Shown: positions 60,794-64,000 of the stretch, one piece after another
Numbering within the stretch: the stretch's first letter is position 1
Layout of the letters: each line of letters begins with the position of its first letter
Assembly (NCBI GenBank): GCA_964475205.1
Contig: CAYYVQ010000001.1
Location: 87,151 to 151,150, forward strand
Reading direction: 5' to 3'
Length of the DNA: 64,000 nucleotides
Origin: CAYSRM01 sp964475205
GTDB lineage: Bacteria > Verrucomicrobiota > Kiritimatiellia > UBA8416 > CAYSRM01
Made by a program: the position numbers and the translations under genes
The notes under the pieces: generated by a model
Databases searched by the model: none
What the model saw: only the letters and a program-made list of their open reading frames with translations
What the model was told of the DNA's origin: nothing

Positions 60794-63118
60794 CTCCATC
60801 ATCCTCTCAATCTCATCAATACCAAACGGCTTCTCCAGGACAAAATCAAACTCCTCATCACCCGGCGTATCATCTACATCAGGATAGCGCATGGGAACAA
60901 AAACAGCATTGATTCCCATTTCATGCACTCTTTCTTTCAGTTGCGAAGCCGGAAAATCTATCAGGCACAGTTCGCTGATTACCATAGACACGTCCTTGCC
61001 TTCCTTGCCCAGAACCTCAAGCGCCTCATATCCGCAGGAAGCTTGAATAGCGGAACATCCATAAATTTCCAGCAGATTTTTGATAATCTCAACCGCTTTC
61101 GGATCATGATCAACAATCAATATCTTCTTATCGTAACTACTGCCGCCACCTGCCTGCGCGTCTTCAATAATCTTATTCCAATCCCGCATAACAATTTCAC
61201 GCTGCCGCGAGTTGGCAGAATGCAGATCATTCTCACAGACCTGCTGATCGAGCATCATCACCCCCCGCAACAGACTTTTTACAGCTTCATCGTTTCCGCG
61301 CCGCGCATAGAATTCCATATTCCTGACCACATTCAGAAGCACATCCGGCGCAATACTGCAGTTGCTATTCTTTAAAAGATTTATCTTGGGTATGTATGTT
61401 TGCTCAAGCTCTTCGCCGTATGTAACCAGTTCCTCATGAAGTTTTTCGCCCGGCCTCAGATCCGTAATTTTAATGTCAATATCCTCCCCGATCTTCAGGC
61501 CCGAAAGACTTATCATGTTTTCAGCCAGATCCATAATTTTGACCGGTGTGCCCATATCCAGAACAAACAGCCTGTCATCAACCGACATAGCCCCGCACTG
61601 CAGAACAAGGGATACCGCTTCCGGGATTGTCATAAAATACCTGGTCATCTGCGGATGAGTAACTGTAACCGGCCCCCCTGCCTCAATCTGCTTGCGGAAC
61701 ACTGGTATAACGCTTCCATTCGACCCCAGCACGTTCCCGAACCGCACGGCAGAAAAACTGGTCTTCCCGCCGCTCATTGAGTTTACAAGCAGCTCGCAAA
61801 GGCGCTTTGTAGCGCCCATAACATTACCCGGCCTCACCGCCTTATCAGTTGAAATCAGGACGAACCTCTCCACTTCGTGGCGTATTGAAGCCAAGCCCAG
61901 AACCCTTGTTCCCTTTACGTTATTCAATATTGCCTGACATGGAAAAGACTCCATCAGCGGTACATGCTTGTAAGCAGCCGCGTGATATACTCTCTGCGGC
62001 CTGTATTCACTGAACAGGTTATCGATAGCGTTAGCATCCTTGACATCAGCTATAACCGGCGTAACAGTAAGATCCAGACAGTCTCTCCGCAATTCATGCA
62101 TAATCTCAAAAAGCGGCGTCTCCGCGTTATCAACAAGAATAATATTCGCCGGCATGTACATTGTAACCTGACGCGCTATCTCCGAGCCGATCGAACCTGC
62201 GGCGCCTGTAATCAAGACCACCTTCCCCTTGATATCATTCTCCACTTCATTTAAATCGAATTTCACCGGCGGCCTGCACAAAAGGTCTTCAACCTTAACC
62301 TCACGTATTGCCTGGACACATATTTCCCCCGTAATAAGATCAGACATTGCAGGAAGAATCCTGAGCCGCACATCCAGCGTGGAACACGAATCAACAATAT
62401 TCTGTATCACCTTCCTGCCGACAGACGGCATGGCAATAAGCACTTCATCAATTTCTTCCTCCTTGATCAGATGCGGGGTCTCTGCAAGCTTGCCCAGAAC
62501 AGGTATCCCGTGTATTTCCATCCCCTCTTTCGCCGGATCATCATCCACAAACCCGACAATCTCATGGGCCAGCGACCTATTGGCATTCAATTCGCGAACC
62601 GCCATATCACCCGCATCACCGGCCCCTATTATAAGCGTTCTTGCCGAATGACCCGGCGCCGGAAGATCCTTTTTCTGCCGCATTTCCCTCCAGAGCCTGA
62701 GCGACATCTTCATCCCGCCGAAAAGCACAATCGTCGTAAGCCAGTCAAGGACAAACACGCTTCTGGGAAAACCTTCAGTATGGAAAGCAAAAACTATGAC
62801 AGCAACAAACAGCAGATTGCTCACGGATGTTGCCTTAATAAGGCGCACAAGATCAGTTATCCCTGAATAACGCAAAAGCCCGTGATGCAGGTGAAAATAG
62901 TGGAAAATCACCAGTTTACAGATCACCATCGCAAAAAGCGTCTGACCCATCATGCTGAAATAACGCGAAGGGATAACTCCGTCAAAACGTATTGCAAAAG
63001 CCAGGAAATAAGCAACCGTCAAGACAATTGCATGAATAAAAAGAGCTATTCCCCTTCTATTGATTATCACAAAATGCTTAAGGTTCTCGCGAAACCCGGA
63101 ATGCTTGAATTCAACCAT
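60767..63118 (-). CDS. CapD/PglF-like nucleotide-sugar 4,6-dehydratase fused to a pseudo-receiver domain
   Basis: 783 aa. N-terminal four-helix membrane part (about residues 20-140), a CoA-binding-like Rossmann region (LIIGAGDAGDMAVREL), then the SDR dehydratase core with VLITGAAGSIGSEIAR and KHVPLME, typical of proteins making bacillosamine or QuiNAc precursors. After about residue 655 a REC-like domain is added: KILIVDHDPKAVEII, MVISELCL where the phospho-Asp should be, and LEKPFG with the conserved Lys. Asp is replaced by Glu, so it is probably not phosphorylated. The C-terminus is encoded by the heptad array. Confidence 0.85.
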   Translation of the reverse strand: MVEFKHSGFRENLKHFVIINRRGIALFIHAIVLTVAYFLAFAIRFDGVIPSRYFSMMGQTLFAMVICKLVIFHYFHLHHGLLRYSGITDLVRLIKATSVSNLLFVAVIVFAFHTEGFPRSVFVLDWLTTIVLFGGMKMSLRLWREMRQKKDLPAPGHSARTLIIGAGDAGDMAVRELNANRSLAHEIVGFVDDDPAKEGMEIHGIPVLGKLAETPHLIKEEEIDEVLIAMPSVGRKVIQNIVDSCSTLDVRLRILPAMSDLITGEICVQAIREVKVEDLLCRPPVKFDLNEVENDIKGKVVLITGAAGSIGSEIARQVTMYMPANIILVDNAETPLFEIMHELRRDCLDLTVTPVIADVKDANAIDNLFSEYRPQRVYHAAAYKHVPLMESFPCQAILNNVKGTRVLGLASIRHEVERFVLISTDKAVRPGNVMGATKRLCELLVNSMSGGKTSFSAVRFGNVLGSNGSVIPVFRKQIEAGGPVTVTHPQMTRYFMTIPEAVSLVLQCGAMSVDDRLFVLDMGTPVKIMDLAENMISLSGLKIGEDIDIKITDLRPGEKLHEELVTYGEELEQTYIPKINLLKNSNCSIAPDVLLNVVRNMEFYARRGNDEAVKSLLRGVMMLDQQVCENDLHSANSRQREIVMRDWNKIIEDAQAGGGSSYDKKILIVDHDPKAVEIIKNLLEIYGCSAIQASCGYEALEVLGKEGKDVSMVISELCLIDFPASQLKERVHEMGINAVFVPMRYPDVDDTPGDEEFDFVLEKPFGIDEIERMMEVARFKEQG

Positions 63119-63168
63119 CACATTCTCCCAACTACCTTTATCCAGCAAGACGCCCCATTTGCCATGTA

Positions 63169-63786
63169 TTACAACAACGACTTAACAATAGTTGATATTT
63201 TCTCAATATCATCATCACAAAGCCCTGCCCCGCTTGGCAAACACAACCCCTTTGCAAAAAGCTCCTCGCTGACACTCCCGCCATAGACCGGCGCGTTCAT
63301 CCTGATATAGACAGGCTGCATATGCATAGGCTTCCACAGTGGCCGGCTTTCAATATTTTCAGATTCAAGCGCCGTTCTTATCTTCTCTCGGTCAGTCTTT
63401 GTTGATGCGGGTTCAATAATAACCGTAGTCAGCCAGTAATTCGAATAAAAATCAGGCCCCGGCTCATTTAAAAAACTCACACCATCCAAATCAGCCAGCA
63501 ACTCCTTGTAGCGCCGGTTCACATTTCGGCAACGGTCAACAAACTCATCCAGATATTCAAGCTGCCCGCGTCCAATGGCGGCAACAACATTGCTCATCCG
63601 ATAGTTATACCCGATATGCGAATGCTCATAATGAGGAGCCTTGTCCCTCGCCTGAGTTGCAAGGAACCTTGCGTTCTCAATATACTCTTTCTTACTCGAA
63701 ACAAGCGCCCCGCCGCCCGATGTCGTAATAATCTTATTCCCATTAAACGAAAACACCCCCATATCCCCAAACGTCCCCACCGCCAA
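63169..63786 (-). pseudogene. DegT/DnrJ-type aminotransferase, N-terminal half missing
   Basis: 205 codons matching the C-terminal half of sugar aminotransferases (PglE/EpsN type): FSFNGNKIITTSGGG with the PLP Lys, HIGYNYRMSNVVAAIGRGQLE, LWKPMH. The roughly 170-180 N-terminal residues normally found before AVGTFGDMG are absent; instead the frame runs into heptad repeats coding REQGARLKEQGAGYRERGG-type residues, with an in-frame TAA further up. Either the array has destroyed the gene or the scaffold is collapsed here. It would act on the product of the adjacent dehydratase. Confidence 0.75.
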
Positions 63787-63789
63787 CCG

Positions 63790-64000
63790 CTCACCGCCAA
63801 CTCCCCCCCGCTCCCTGTACCCCGCCCCTTGCTCCTTTAACCTTGCCCCCTGCTCCCTGCTCCTTGCCCCTTCCCCCTTGTACCCTTCTCCTTACTCCCT
63901 CCCCCTTCCCCCCCTCTCCCTCCCCCTTGCGCCCTCCCCCTCTTCCCCTGCACCCTCCCCCTTGACCCCTCCCTCCTGCCCCCTCCTCCCTCCCCCCTCC
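63790..64000. repeat. Degenerate heptanucleotide array running off the window end
   Basis: From about 63805 to 64000 the plus strand splits into 7-base units of pattern TNNNCCY (TGCTCCT, TTAACCT, TGCCCCC, TGCTCCC, TGCTCCT, TGCCCCT, TCCCCCT, TGTACCC and so on), becoming more C-rich to the right. No gene is supported here. Confidence 0.85.

Overview
The window looks like a scaffold piece from a Gram-negative bacterium. It encodes lipobox lipoproteins, OmpA, Wza/Wzc exopolysaccharide export, O-antigen-ligase-like proteins, a Wzm/Wzt exporter and a GspC-like protein. The gene order and the abundance of short palindromic and heptad repeats would fit the PVC side of the tree (Lentisphaerota/Kiritimatiellota-like), but there is no rRNA and this placement is a low-confidence guess. 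Two 100-N runs (51220-51319 and 55951-56050) mark assembly gaps. The second is almost certainly spurious, because an identical 55-bp sequence lies on both sides of it.

Region 1-18 kb is housekeeping. It holds a UvrD/PcrA helicase cut by the left edge, a Wzm/Wzt polysaccharide exporter, nadC, coaX, manC, ruvX, truA, rpe, lepA, lepB, a GspC-like protein, the RNase P RNA, a Zn-ribbon coiled-coil protein, and a riboflavin operon (ribBA-ribH-nusB-ribD-ribE) behind an FMN riboswitch with an intrinsic terminator.

Region 18-27 kb is accessory. It contains a small outer-membrane barrel, a Kelch fragment, an OmpA/TSP3 protein, an O-antigen ligase, a glycosyltransferase, a kinase-glycosidase-like fusion, several palindromic MITE-like elements, and a REP-type tyrosine transposase (RAYT) framed by 31-bp inverted repeats.

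Region 27-42 kb is again housekeeping: glyS, larB, larC, nadK, tlyA, dxs, an oppABC-like transporter, secG, tpiA, pgk and gap. Region 42-51 kb is an exopolysaccharide locus: Wza, Wzc, a solute-binding protein, an outer-membrane barrel, lipoproteins and a second ligase-like protein. Four copies of a roughly 45-bp stem-loop repeat are scattered through it.

Region 51.2-60.7 kb is the most unusual part, a probable RiPP (ribosomally made, modified peptide) operon on the minus strand. In order of transcription it has a PqqD-radical SAM/SPASM fusion, a tandem double-PqqD protein with an internal start, a second radical SAM/SPASM enzyme, an HPr-kinase-like protein, a 94-residue precursor with seven cysteines spaced 10-12 residues apart, a Ser/His signal-peptidase-like protease, a lasso-cluster-type nucleotidyltransferase, a second RAYT, and an ABC exporter with ATPase. 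The precursor leader carries a YxxPxVxxxGxL motif resembling lasso-peptide leaders, but no lasso cyclase or B2 protease is present. The set recalls the 'SynChlorMet' cassette (two radical SAMs plus PqqD proteins) combined with lasso-type accessory genes.

Heptanucleotide (7-bp) tandem arrays bracket this operon and run into neighbouring coding ends. From 60.7 kb to the right edge are a CapD/PglF-like nucleotide-sugar dehydratase fused to a pseudo-receiver domain and an aminotransferase whose N-terminal half is missing where a heptad array begins. That array continues to the end of the window.
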